Source of the DNA: CALGTL01 sp963579135
GTDB taxonomy: Bacteria; Chloroflexota; Dehalococcoidia; Lucifugimonadales; Australimonadaceae
DNA: 64,000 nucleotides
Direction of reading: 5' to 3'
Assembly (NCBI GenBank): GCA_963579135.1
Contig: CAUZFB010000002.1
Location: 1 to 64,000, forward strand
Positions 54,314 through 62,897 of the stretch are shown here, piece after piece. The position numbers and the translations under genes were made by a program. Position 1 is the stretch's first letter; each line of letters opens with the position of its first letter. The notes below the pieces were generated by a model, which was not told the origin of the DNA, made no database searches, and was given only the letters and a program-made list of their open reading frames with translations.

Positions 54314-55851
54314 CGTGCGGCTCCCGCCGCCACGTCGGAGGCTCCTGAGGCGAGGGCATCCACGGGGCCGAACGCTGCGGTAGCCACGTTGGTGGCGAGC
54401 TCAAAGAAACTGAACGGCAGGTTGGGCGCGATGCCCAAGAACAGGGCCAGTACGCCAGTGATGGCCAGCGGCACGACCATGCGCATGTCGGCCTCGCCGT
54501 AGCCAACGTGATCCAGAGATCGTTTCCAGAAGGCACGGTAGATGATGGGGAACAAGTACCCGGACGCCAGAACGCCGCTGATTAGGTATACAACCATGAA
54601 TATCTGTTGGTCGACTTCCGTGGCACCCCAGCCAAGGTAGAACTTGCTGGTGAACAGCACGAAGGGCGGGATACCAGCCATGCTGAGGGAGGCAAGGGTG
54701 AATGCACCCATGGTTATGGGCATCTGCCAACCGATACCGTCCAGTTGGCTGACGTTCTCTTTGTGGGTGTGGGCATTGATGGCTCCCGCGACGAAGAAGA
54801 GCGTGATTTTGGTGACGCCGTGCCCAACGATGTGCAGCAATGCGCCGACGAGCGCGATGGGACCCACGAGCGCTACCCCCAAGACGATGTACGACAGGTG
54901 GGAGATAGTCGAGTAGGCGAGGCGACGCTTGAGATTATCGTGCCGCAGCGCCAGCAACGAGCCGATGAGGAGTGTGGCGGCAGCGAAGAGGGCGATGACC
55001 TGCCAAGCGGCAATCTCACGCAACAGTTCGGCGCCAAACACGAACACGAGCATGCGAACGACGCCGAACACGCCTGCCTTCACGACGGCTACGGCGTGTA
55101 AGAGTGCGGATACGGGCGTGGGCGCGACCATGGCGCTGGGCAGCCAGCCGTGCAGCGGCATGACGGCCGACTTCACCCCAACGCCGACCATCAGCAACGC
55201 GAGCAGCCCCCAGGCTGTGGCCTTGGAGATGCTTTCGTCCGCGAGCAAGCCTCCAGCCACGAAGGTGCCGTCGATGCCCAGCATGTGAACCCACGCTGTG
55301 CCACCGATGAGCATTAGGCCACCCGAGAGGGTGTAGGTGAGGTACTTTCGACCAGCGACGATGGCGCTCTCCGTCTCCCGGTGAGTGACCAGCGGGAACG
55401 TGAATAGCGTCAGTAGTTCGTAGAAGATAACGAACGTGAGCAGGTTAGCGGCGAACGCCACGCCTGCGGCGGCGGTCAGGCTGAGCGCAAAGGCCACGAA
55501 AAATCGCGTCTGCTTGTGCTCATGCTCGACGCGCATGTAGCCGACGGCGTAAACGCTCGCCAGTACCCACAGCGACGACGCGAGCAGGCCGAAGATCATG
55601 CCAGCGGAATCCGCGCGCAACATGATGTCGATGCCCGGCGACAGCTCAATGATCGTGGTCTGCGGCACACGTCCGTCGAGCACATCGGGAAGCATGGACG
55701 CAACGACCGCAACCATAACCACCGCCGCAATCGTGGACCAGGAGTCCCGCAGGTTGCGGAAGCGCTCGCCCGTGAGCAGCACAAGCAATGCGGCACTCGA
55801 GGGCAGCAACACGGCGATCAGCGGCACGACAGATGAGTAGGTTTCGATCAT
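54310..55851 (-). CDS. MrpD/ND-like antiporter subunit, second large copy
   Basis: This membrane protein of 513 residues belongs to the same antiporter family as its neighbours. Helix-5 region LLTFVIFYELLTLFTFPLV carries the conserved Glu; later segments HGWLPSAMVAPTPVSALLHA and RLAYSTISHLSYIVLGVAL carry conserved Lys- and His-type residues in broken helices. It overlaps the first MrpD gene and the small membrane gene by four bases at each end. Specificity for Na+, K+ or H+ cannot be told. Confidence 0.87.
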   Translation of the reverse strand: MIETYSSVVPLIAVLLPSSAALLVLLTGERFRNLRDSWSTIAAVVMVAVVASMLPDVLDGRVPQTTIIELSPGIDIMLRADSAGMIFGLLASSLWVLASVYAVGYMRVEHEHKQTRFFVAFALSLTAAAGVAFAANLLTFVIFYELLTLFTFPLVTHRETESAIVAGRKYLTYTLSGGLMLIGGTAWVHMLGIDGTFVAGGLLADESISKATAWGLLALLMVGVGVKSAVMPLHGWLPSAMVAPTPVSALLHAVAVVKAGVFGVVRMLVFVFGAELLREIAAWQVIALFAAATLLIGSLLALRHDNLKRRLAYSTISHLSYIVLGVALVGPIALVGALLHIVGHGVTKITLFFVAGAINAHTHKENVSQLDGIGWQMPITMGAFTLASLSMAGIPPFVLFTSKFYLGWGATEVDQQIFMVVYLISGVLASGYLFPIIYRAFWKRSLDHVGYGEADMRMVVPLAITGVLALFLGIAPNLPFSFFELATNVATAAFGPVDALASGASDVAAGAAR

Positions 55852-57329
55852 GCGACGCCCGGCTCAAGGATATGGATGACGATGACCGCGTTAAGCACAC
55901 CCAGCACCACCGTGGAGAGGCCCAATAGGACGGTTGGTATGGCCATGTCCAAGGGTGCTTCGTGCGCCTGCGATTCTTCGGCCAGCTCACGCTCCGTCTC
56001 ACCAAAGCCGTCCCGCTCGTGGTCTGCGTGTGAAGGCTCGGGCTGTAACGGGTGCAGATATGCACTCTCGAGGATCCTGAACAGGTACACGGCCGTAAGC
56101 AGCGAACTGGCCAACACGACCACAACGACGATCCATTGGCTGGACTCGATACCCGCCTGCACGGCATACCACTTGCTGAAGAAGCCTGTGGCGGGCGGTA
56201 TGCCAACCATGGCCAGGGCTCCAAGGGTGAACGCTCCCATCGTGAACGGCATGCGCCGGCCGATACCGGAGAAGTGAGCAACCAGGGTGATGCCGCTGGT
56301 GAAGCGGACAGACGCAGCGGCCATGAACAGCGTGGCTTTCATCACGGCGTGATTCATGATGTGCAGTAGCGCAGCTACCAATCCCAGCGGCGTCCCCAGG
56401 CCCAAGCCGACAGCGATGACGGCAAGTTGGCTAATGGACGAGTAGGCGAGCATGCGTCGTATATCTTTCTGCGACATCGCGGCGATCGACCCGAAGACAA
56501 TGCCTATCAACCCAAGCACCAACAGGGCATCGGCGATGGGAACTGCATCCTTCAGGTAGCCATCCGGGAAGACGCTGAGGAACATGCGGATCATGGCGTA
56601 GGCGCCCACCTTGGTCATGATTGGTGCGATCAGCGTGTTCACCGACGACGGTGCGAAGGTGTAGGCGTCGGGTAGCCAGAGGTGCATGGGGACAAGCGCC
56701 ATCTTCAGGCCGAGGCCCGCGAAAATGAACGCGGCGCCCGCCTGGACCGACCGCGCGGTGGCATCGTCGGTCAACAACTCCTTCATTTCGCCCATGTTGA
56801 GAGTGCCCGTGCTGAAGTAGAGGAATCCCACGCCCAGCATGTAAAACGAGCCACCCACCGAACCCAGGATCAAGTATCGAAAGCCAGCGAGCATGGCGCG
56901 GCCACCGCCCAGGAAGATGAGCGAGTACGCAGCGAGCGACGATATCTCGAGGAAAACGAACAGGTTGAACAGATCCCCCGTGACGACCATGCCGACCAGA
57001 CCTGCGATGAGCAACATGACCAGGCCGTAAAACGACCCCAGTCGATCACCAGCCTCATGGTCGGCCCAGCGGCGCGTACCGATGATGACGAGCGTCGCCA
57101 CCGATGTCACGATAACGACAACGAACGCTGCTATGAGGTCGACGACGTACTCGATGCCGATGGGCGGCGCCCAACCACCCAGGTTGTAGCGCATCGTCCC
57201 GTTGTCTAGGACGTGAACGAGCGACCAGATGGAGGCCACCATGGATAGACCCACGCCGACAAGCGCGAGGATGAAGCCAAGCTCGTAGCGGCGCCGGGCT
57301 GCCACTGGCACTATCAGAGCGGCCAACAT
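55848..57329 (-). CDS. mrpD: MrpD-like antiporter subunit, first large copy
   Basis: This 493-residue protein is the closest to canonical MrpD by position (immediately after mrpC) and by segment order. It shows FNLFVFLEISSLAAYSLIFLG (conserved Glu in helix 5, about residue 135), WLPDAYTFAPSSVNTLIAP and RRMLAYSSISQLAVIAVGLG. The proton-channel broken helices are intact by eye. It follows mrpC by 35 bp; all other junctions downstream overlap. Confidence 0.88.
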   Translation of the reverse strand: MLAALIVPVAARRRYELGFILALVGVGLSMVASIWSLVHVLDNGTMRYNLGGWAPPIGIEYVVDLIAAFVVVIVTSVATLVIIGTRRWADHEAGDRLGSFYGLVMLLIAGLVGMVVTGDLFNLFVFLEISSLAAYSLIFLGGGRAMLAGFRYLILGSVGGSFYMLGVGFLYFSTGTLNMGEMKELLTDDATARSVQAGAAFIFAGLGLKMALVPMHLWLPDAYTFAPSSVNTLIAPIMTKVGAYAMIRMFLSVFPDGYLKDAVPIADALLVLGLIGIVFGSIAAMSQKDIRRMLAYSSISQLAVIAVGLGLGTPLGLVAALLHIMNHAVMKATLFMAAASVRFTSGITLVAHFSGIGRRMPFTMGAFTLGALAMVGIPPATGFFSKWYAVQAGIESSQWIVVVVVLASSLLTAVYLFRILESAYLHPLQPEPSHADHERDGFGETERELAEESQAHEAPLDMAIPTVLLGLSTVVLGVLNAVIVIHILEPGVA

Positions 57330-57364
57330 GGGCGGAAGGACGATAAGAATCGGGAGCTGGTCCG

Positions 57365-57748
57365 CTATTGCCGCACCTTCTTCAGGAGCGATTCCTCATC
57401 GAGGTCCTGGTACTCCCGGTAGATGCGGACCAGAAAAGCCAGCGCCACTCCGGTGATGGCGACGCTGACAACGATAGCAGTGAGCATGAGCACGTGGGGC
57501 AGGGGGTTGACGTAAAGCTCAGGCTCGACAGGTGTGACGATGTGGCCACCCTCGACCAGGAGAATCGGCAAGGTTGCGCCGTCGCGCAGGCTGCCAGCGA
57601 TGAAGAAGAGGATGATTGCTGACTGAAAGATGTTCATCCCGATCAGCTTTTTGATCAGATTGCGCTTGCCGATCATGCCGTAGAGGCCCACCACTATCAG
57701 CGCGCCGCTCGCCCAGTAGGGGAATCGGGCCGCGATCTCGTCAATCAT
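57365..57748 (-). CDS. mrpC: MrpC/NuoK-like antiporter subunit
   Basis: MrpC is a small three-helix membrane subunit related to NuoK. The product is 127 residues from the ATG at 57748, which overlaps the mrpB stop by eight bases. GLYGMIGKRNLIKKLIGMNIF and LTAIVVSVAITGVALAFLVRI are typical NuoK-like segments with conserved Glu absent, as in MrpC. A much longer frame upstream to 57958 lies inside mrpB in another frame and is rejected. Confidence 0.87.
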   Translation of the reverse strand: MIDEIAARFPYWASGALIVVGLYGMIGKRNLIKKLIGMNIFQSAIILFFIAGSLRDGATLPILLVEGGHIVTPVEPELYVNPLPHVLMLTAIVVSVAITGVALAFLVRIYREYQDLDEESLLKKVRQ

Positions 57749-58208
57749 CGTTTTCGTCCTGGAATCGCAGGGTGAGGTAGTCGTACATGATGACAAGCAC
57801 GCTGAATACGCCAATGAACACACCCACCTCAACGACGAACACGCCCATGGCCCTTGCCGTTCGGTGGTGCTCAGCGATGTCGTTGAACCACGCCGTGGGA
57901 AGGCTGCTGTAGTCCAGGTAATTAGCGCCGTACAACATGGGGACGATTCCGGCGACAACGTAGATACCGACCCCGAAGCTCGCGAGCCAGATGAGAATGC
58001 GCGTCGGGAAGCGCGGGGACGAATGGACGATGCCCAGCGTCAGGCGCGCGAGGACGAAGGCCGATGCGACGATTGCACCCGCCTGGAACCCGCCCCCCGG
58101 GCTCAGCTCACCGTGGATGAAGACATAGGCGCCGAACATGACGATGAACGGCACCATGAACACCCGCACTACAAAGTGCAGGATGACGCTGTCATGGCGT
58201 TCCGTCAT
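57741..58208 (-). CDS. mrpB: MrpB-like antiporter subunit
   Basis: The MnhB domain signature is present: FIVMFGAYVFIHGELSPGGG followed by FQAGAIVASAFVLARL. Four membrane segments fit the family. The 155-residue product overlaps mbhE upstream by 17 bp and mrpC downstream by 8 bp. In Mrp systems MrpB is a separate subunit; here its partner halves of MrpA are split into two small genes just upstream. Confidence 0.88.
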   Translation of the reverse strand: MTERHDSVILHFVVRVFMVPFIVMFGAYVFIHGELSPGGGFQAGAIVASAFVLARLTLGIVHSSPRFPTRILIWLASFGVGIYVVAGIVPMLYGANYLDYSSLPTAWFNDIAEHHRTARAMGVFVVEVGVFIGVFSVLVIMYDYLTLRFQDENDD

Positions 58209-58482
58209 CGCGTTTGTACCCCTTCTGAAGAACTAGGAGCACGGCGAGGCCCGCCGTAAAGATGACGATGGTCTCGCCCAGGGTGTCGTACCCCCGGAAG
58301 TCCGCCAGGATGGCGGACACGATATTGGGGATCTCAACCTCCTCCGCGGTGAGCTTGATGAACTCGGCCGCAAGGTGTTCGTTGGCGGGCGCGTGAGGGT
58401 CGCCACGATCCGGCAGGTCGGCCGACACGTAGCCGAACAACCCCACGAAGCTGATGAGGAATGCAAGCGTGAGCCACTTCAA
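58192..58482 (-). CDS. MbhE-like protein (C-terminal fragment type of MrpA)
   Basis: This 96-residue protein, starting at a TTG, has an N-terminal signal-anchor-like helix and a C-terminal region IVSAILADFRGYDTLGETIV. That region matches the family segment DFRGFDTLGE found at the end of MrpA and as the separate MbhE subunit in membrane-bound hydrogenases. It overlaps neighbours on both sides, which supports a true subunit gene. Confidence 0.85.
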   Translation of the reverse strand: MKWLTLAFLISFVGLFGYVSADLPDRGDPHAPANEHLAAEFIKLTAEEVEIPNIVSAILADFRGYDTLGETIVIFTAGLAVLLVLQKGYKRDDGTP

Positions 58483-58724
58483 TCGACAGACCTCCGTCGC
58501 ATGAGGCTAATGCCACCGATAAGCAGCACTCCTGTGATACCGGCACCCAGGGACGCCTCCGTCAATGCGACGTCCACTGCGCCCATCATGGCGAGCAAGG
58601 TGGCCGCGATGAAGCTGTACGCGGTCAGTGCAGCAAGGCTGGCGACGAGGTCACGCACCTCAAGCGCAATGATGGCGACAACGATCAACATAACGAAGAA
58701 GGCGAGCTCAAATTGCCAGATCAT
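58479..58724 (-). CDS. DUF4040 / MbhD-like protein (second split part of MrpA)
   Basis: This 81-residue three-helix protein has DLVASLAALTAYSFIAATLL and AVDVALTEASLGAGITGVLL, the DUF4040 signature (DVALTEAxxGAG) seen in the C-terminal part of MrpA and in MbhD. Stop and start overlap the neighbouring genes by four bases each. Confidence 0.87.
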   Translation of the reverse strand: MIWQFELAFFVMLIVVAIIALEVRDLVASLAALTAYSFIAATLLAMMGAVDVALTEASLGAGITGVLLIGGISLMRRRSVD

Positions 58725-59065
58725 CGGGTCTCCCCTCCTAGCTCCGCCGATGGGCCTGGCTGAGGCTCCGGAGGCCGCGAGCGCGATGGCAAAACGCCCG
58801 TGCGCACCGCAGCGCGGGTCAGCACGTGCGCTCCGACCGGATTCGCGAGGGTGACGAACACGATGATGAGCGCGTACTTGAGGCTCACGAGGGTCGAGCC
58901 TTCGTGAATCATAAGACCAAGGAACACCAGGGTAAGGCCCAGGGTTTCGGACTTAGAGACGGCATGCACCCGAGCGAAGAATCCAGGCAGCCGAATCAAA
59001 CCGATGACGGTGACCGCCAGGAAGAACAGACCGAACGACATCACCATGAGGGCGAAAGTGCTCAT
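58721..59065 (-). CDS. mrpG: MrpG-like antiporter subunit
   Basis: The 114-residue product has three membrane segments and the MnhG signature: VTVIGLIRLPGFFARVHAVS with KSETLGLTLVFLG next, then LIIVFVTLANPVGAHVLTRA. It overlaps mrpF upstream and the DUF4040 gene downstream by four bases each. The Pro/Arg-rich cytoplasmic tail is typical in length. Confidence 0.9.
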   Translation of the reverse strand: MSTFALMVMSFGLFFLAVTVIGLIRLPGFFARVHAVSKSETLGLTLVFLGLMIHEGSTLVSLKYALIIVFVTLANPVGAHVLTRAAVRTGVLPSRSRPPEPQPGPSAELGGETR

Positions 59066-59370
59066 CCGGCAATCCTTTCCGGCGGATCGCCAGGCTGGCC
59101 GAGCTCGCGCTCCTCAGGGTGGTTCTCAAGGTACTTGGAGATGGCAACGGTACCGATGAAGTTGAGCAACGCGTACGTAAGTGCGAGGTCCACGAACATT
59201 TCAGGACGTTCGTACAGGTATCCCATGATCGCGAGCAGAACGATGGCGAACGTGCCGATGGCGCCGGCTGCGAGCAGGCGGTTATACACACGCGGCCCGC
59301 GGATGAGGCGATAGCTGAGGCCAAACATGAGCACGATGAGCAACCCTGCGATCGCGGTGAACTCGGTCAC
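59062..59370 (-). CDS. mrpF: MrpF-like antiporter subunit
   Basis: MrpF is a three-helix subunit. The 102-residue product starts at a GTG and has the family segments LIRGPRVYNRLLAAGAIGTF and MFVDLALTYALLNFIGTVAI. The C-terminal tail is charged. Overlaps of four bases with mrpE and mrpG show tight coupling. Confidence 0.9.
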   Translation of the reverse strand: MTEFTAIAGLLIVLMFGLSYRLIRGPRVYNRLLAAGAIGTFAIVLLAIMGYLYERPEMFVDLALTYALLNFIGTVAISKYLENHPEERELGQPGDPPERIAG

Positions 59371-59996
59371 AACGGCACCTGACTGGGCAGTTTGATCTCA
59401 GTCAGCTTAACGTGCTCGACCCACGGCTCGCCGAACACCTGCGCGACGCGCTTCTGAAGGATGCCGTCCTCGATGCCTTGCCTGGTGGTGCGCGATAGGC
59501 AATGGATCAGGAACTTGCCGTCCGACGCGTCGACCGTGACGGTGCCAGGGGTGAGCGTGATGGACTGGGCCAGTGTTACCTGGGCACGCTCAGAGACAAG
59601 CGTGGTGTCAAACTCCACGAGGGTCGGATCGACAGGCATCTTGGGGTGCAGTACCAGGTAGACGACGTGGAAATTGGATACCACGATCTGATATCCAAGC
59701 CAAGGAAGGTAAACCAGGAACCTGAAGCCAGTCTTGGCGTACCACTTCACGCTGGGCGGAGCACTGGCGTACTGGCCTTCATGCGAGCCACGGAACAATC
59801 GCTCAGACACGGCAATCGCAGCAACTGCGGAGATCCCACCGATGATCATGAATTCAGCAACGAATACACCAGAAAAGGCCATCCACAGGGCGAAGAGGAC
59901 GACCCACTGCGTAAGCCATCTGGCAGCAAGCTTCCATCTGCCGCCAGGATTCAGTTGTGGGGGAACGCTGGCGCTCATCCCGGATTGACCAAACAT
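59367..59996 (-). CDS. mrpE: MrpE-like antiporter subunit
   Basis: MrpE is the first gene of the operon. From the ATG at 59996 the product is 209 residues, with membrane segments near residues 22-60 (LTQWVVLFALWMAFSGVFVA) and a later soluble domain with SITLTPGTVTVDASDGKFLI, the typical MnhE signature around TLTPGT. Upstream in-frame sequence to 60089 is probably not translated. The ATG at 59978 is an alternative start. The promoter probably lies between 60000 and 60150 (not resolved). Confidence 0.88.
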   Translation of the reverse strand: MFGQSGMSASVPPQLNPGGRWKLAARWLTQWVVLFALWMAFSGVFVAEFMIIGGISAVAAIAVSERLFRGSHEGQYASAPPSVKWYAKTGFRFLVYLPWLGYQIVVSNFHVVYLVLHPKMPVDPTLVEFDTTLVSERAQVTLAQSITLTPGTVTVDASDGKFLIHCLSRTTRQGIEDGILQKRVAQVFGEPWVEHVKLTEIKLPSQVPL

Positions 59997-60158
59997 GGCG
60001 CCCCTGATGGCCCCACGCCTCTCTCTCTTACGGCCGCCCGCCGAAGGTGTGGCGGGTAGCTTACGTACCCTCCGAAGGAGTGTCAACAAGGCTCTTACCC
60101 CAAAGAACGGTGAGACGCAGAGGCTCCTATAATGCCCCCCGACGAGAGGAGCAATACT

Positions 60159-60944
60159 TTGGCACTAACCTTTGAGATTGGCGATGCGTCTGCCCCACGG
60201 GGGCACGCCATCGTCTACTTCCACTCCGGCGCCGACATCCTGGCGACGTACGTCCTTGTGCTGCCCATCGCGATGGACATGGGCAAGTACCTCCCGCCGC
60301 TGCTTGCTTCCCAACTAGGAGGCATGGCTGGCGACATCATGGGCGGCGGCATGGGCAGCTTCGCGGCTCCTCCCGTACCAGAGAATGTCGACAGCGTCGA
60401 TCACCTCGACAAACTCGCGCGTGCTCGCGGCGATGACCTGATTGCAGGCGGGAGCATCGGCGTCGGCGACGTGGCCGCCGCGATGAGCGAGACTGCACAG
60501 GTGGTGCAGGAGTACAACGCCCTATACGAGCAGAGCGGCGGCCCTCTAGCCGCTGTAGCTCAGGGCGAGACGCCAGAGGGCGACCTGCGCGCTTTGGACG
60601 AACGTGGAGCGGGCGAGGGCGGTGCGCGGGTCGAGCATGTACTGTTCGAGCTGATGAGCGATCGCGACAAGCTTGGCGAATTGTCCAAGCTCGTGGGGAC
60701 GATGCGCTTCGCAACTGAGCGCAACGACACGACGCTGACTGACGAGACCGACTCTTCGATAGCCGCGCTAGAACGCCTGTTGCCCGAACATTACTGGGCA
60801 GCTAAGGTACGTAACGCGGCGAAAGACGTATCAGCGGAAGGAGCGGCGTTGGCACAGCTTTACGTGGAGCGCTGCTACAAGCTGATAGACGAAGATTTCC
60901 CTGCGGTAGAGCAACTCGAGAAGAAGATCGCAGACCTGATTTGA
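60159..60944 (+). CDS. Hypothetical protein divergent from the antiporter operon
   Basis: The reading frame encodes a soluble protein of 261 residues from a TTG at 60159, chosen for the GAGAGGAG site eight bases upstream; an earlier ATG at 60132 has no such site. The N-terminal third is beta-rich (FEIGDASAPRGHAIVYFHSG), a flexible Gly/Met-rich patch follows (GDIMGGGMGSFAAPP), and the C-terminal half is helical. I do not recognise the family. It ends 47 bp before the VOC gene, suggesting co-transcription. Confidence 0.7.
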   Translation: MALTFEIGDASAPRGHAIVYFHSGADILATYVLVLPIAMDMGKYLPPLLASQLGGMAGDIMGGGMGSFAAPPVPENVDSVDHLDKLARARGDDLIAGGSIGVGDVAAAMSETAQVVQEYNALYEQSGGPLAAVAQGETPEGDLRALDERGAGEGGARVEHVLFELMSDRDKLGELSKLVGTMRFATERNDTTLTDETDSSIAALERLLPEHYWAAKVRNAAKDVSAEGAALAQLYVERCYKLIDEDFPAVEQLEKKIADLI

Positions 60945-60991
60945 AGCGCCGCTACCACGATGCAAAAGCCAGTTAGCCGAGGAGGTGACCC

Positions 60992-62212
60992 ATGGCAACC
61001 CAAAACAAGACCTATAACGTCGGCGGAGTCCAGATGGACCGGCCGTTCAAGATTCGCAGGCTCGGGCACTTCGGGTTCAACGTCGTCAACATGGATGCCA
61101 GCGTGGATTTCTACCGGAACCTGCTCGGCTTCAAGATGTCGGACATGAACAACTTCGCGTCCAACCCGGAGCGGGCGAAGAAGCTCGATGATCTGGGGAT
61201 CACCGACGCACGAGGTCGTTTCTTTCACTATGGCGGCGACCACCACGCGTTCGTGCTGTTCCCAAAGGACACGATGGACGCCATGCGCGGTAGCAACTCC
61301 GGCGACCAGAACATCAACCAGATCACCTGGCAAACGGGCTCGCTGGCGGAGGTGGTCAACGCGGTGGAGTACTTCGAGGAGCACGAGGTCCACATCAACC
61401 GCTCAGGCCGCGATATGCCGGGGAGTAATTGGCACACCTACGTGCAGGACCTCGATGGACACACGAATGAGATCTACTACGGCATGGAGCAGATCGGCTG
61501 GGACGGCCGCTCCAAGCCGCTGGACATGTACTACCGGAAATTCACCGAAAAGGCCACGCTCCCCCAGCCATCCGAGGAGGATGAGATCGAGGAAGCCATC
61601 GCGAAGGGTATCGACCTGACGTCCGGGTTCCGCGATACAGAGGATCTGCCACGCACGTACGACGTTGAGGGGATGCTGCTGGCGCGCCCGTTCAAAATCA
61701 CGAAGATCGGCCCCGTGGATATCTTCGTTGACGACGTGGACGCGGCTGTCCGCTTCTACACGGAGGAGATGGGTTTCACGCTGACAGAGAATGTGCTGTA
61801 CCAGGCCGAGCGGTTCGCGTTCTTGCGCGCTGGTACAGAACACCACAGCCTGAGCCTGTGGCCGAAGTCTATGCGCGAGGAGATGGGCTTCTGGGACGGG
61901 AGCACGTGCGCGAGCTTCGGGGTGGAGGTGGGGTCCTTCGAACAGCTTCGCAACGCGGTAGCTTTCCTCAAGGAGAGCGGAGTCGAGATCCGCGAGGTGC
62001 CCGCCGAGTTACACCCAGGCGTCGATTACGCGGCTTACGCCATCGATCCGGATGGCCATGCGATTCAGCTGTACTACTACATGGAGAACGTAGGCTGGCA
62101 GGGAAGCTCCCGGGACGTCAGCAAGCAAACGCCGATCGATCAGTGGCCCGAGACCATCAGCCCTTTGTCTGACACCTACGCCGACCAAACCTACACCGGC
62201 CCCCTTGGCTAG
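60992..62212 (+). CDS. Two-domain VOC (extradiol-dioxygenase-type) protein
   Basis: The 406-residue product has two vicinal-oxygen-chelate units. In the first (residues about 20-180), candidate metal ligands are the His of RRLGHFGFNVVN, the His of GGDHHAFVLFP and the Glu of DGHTNEIYYGME. In the second (about 225-380), HHSLSLWPK and DPDGHAIQLYYYMENVG are present but the first ligand position reads KIGPVDIFV, so it may be structural. This resembles catechol 2,3-dioxygenase-like enzymes and fits the Rieske genes nearby. GAGGAGG precedes the ATG. Confidence 0.88.
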   Translation: MATQNKTYNVGGVQMDRPFKIRRLGHFGFNVVNMDASVDFYRNLLGFKMSDMNNFASNPERAKKLDDLGITDARGRFFHYGGDHHAFVLFPKDTMDAMRGSNSGDQNINQITWQTGSLAEVVNAVEYFEEHEVHINRSGRDMPGSNWHTYVQDLDGHTNEIYYGMEQIGWDGRSKPLDMYYRKFTEKATLPQPSEEDEIEEAIAKGIDLTSGFRDTEDLPRTYDVEGMLLARPFKITKIGPVDIFVDDVDAAVRFYTEEMGFTLTENVLYQAERFAFLRAGTEHHSLSLWPKSMREEMGFWDGSTCASFGVEVGSFEQLRNAVAFLKESGVEIREVPAELHPGVDYAAYAIDPDGHAIQLYYYMENVGWQGSSRDVSKQTPIDQWPETISPLSDTYADQTYTGPLG

Positions 62213-62403
62213 TGGTCTAGGCCACCACATGGCCAGGTGCGGCGTCAGGCGCTCGGGGTGGCAAAGGTAACTGAACCCTGCGCGCGGACGTAGGGGCGGA
62301 CGGATGTAAGAAGAGGCGCAGGGGGTCTGACCAATTGGCAGAAGGGGCGGGCAGACGGGCCGTCCCTTCGTCTAGAAGAGAAAGTACGCGCGAGGAGGAA
62401 ACC

Positions 62404-62790
62404 ATGGGACGACGACAAGTGATTGATCTGCCGGGAATGGGCCATCGAGCGCCGATCTCGCTGGGCGTGCGCATCGACAACATGGTGTACACGTCGGGCA
62501 TCAGCGGCCGCGACGCGGACAACGATTCGTTGCCGGAGGACGCGGCGGGACAGGCGGAAATGATGTTCAAGAACGTGAGGAGCGTCATCGAGCTCGCCGG
62601 TGGCACCGTGGACGACATCATCTACATGCAGATCCGCATGAAGGACCGCGGCGATCGGCAGTACGTGGATCCACACTGGCTCGCGATGTTCCCGAACGCC
62701 GACGATAGGCCTGCGCGCCACGCTGAGGAGACAGCCCTGGGCGGCGGCATGCTGATGCAATGCCAGATTACGGCTGTGCTCCCTAGCTAG
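62404..62790 (+). CDS. RidA/YjgF family protein
   Basis: RidA proteins hydrolyse reactive enamines and imines. The product is 128 residues from the ATG at 62404, with GAGGAGG upstream. Family segments are GVRIDNMVYTSGISGRDAD, the helix QAEMMFKNVRSVIELAGGT, and DDIIYMQIRMKD. The critical Arg of the family, usually in PAR, appears in DRPARHAEE. It follows the VOC gene by about 190 bp and is ended by a strong terminator. Confidence 0.9.
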   Translation: MGRRQVIDLPGMGHRAPISLGVRIDNMVYTSGISGRDADNDSLPEDAAGQAEMMFKNVRSVIELAGGTVDDIIYMQIRMKDRGDRQYVDPHWLAMFPNADDRPARHAEETALGGGMLMQCQITAVLPS

Positions 62791-62807
62791 GCTCGCCCAC
62801 ATACGTG

Positions 62808-62846
62808 AAGAGAGGGCTCGGGAAACCGAGCCCTCTCTTTTCTTTT
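62808..62846 (+). terminator. Rho-independent terminator after ridA-like gene
   Basis: A 14-base perfect stem (62808-62821 with 62826-62839) closes a GAAA tetraloop, followed by a T-rich stretch CTTTTC-type. It is one of the three best intrinsic terminators in the window. The next gene is convergent. Confidence 0.92.
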
Positions 62847-62897
62847 TCGCGATCGCTAGCACCATCGCGGCTGACCGACGGTCAGCACTTGCGGTTG

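Noticed and set aside
57365..57958. A 70-residue N-terminal extension of MrpC
   Set aside because: It is the out-of-frame shadow of mrpB; MrpC begins at 57748.
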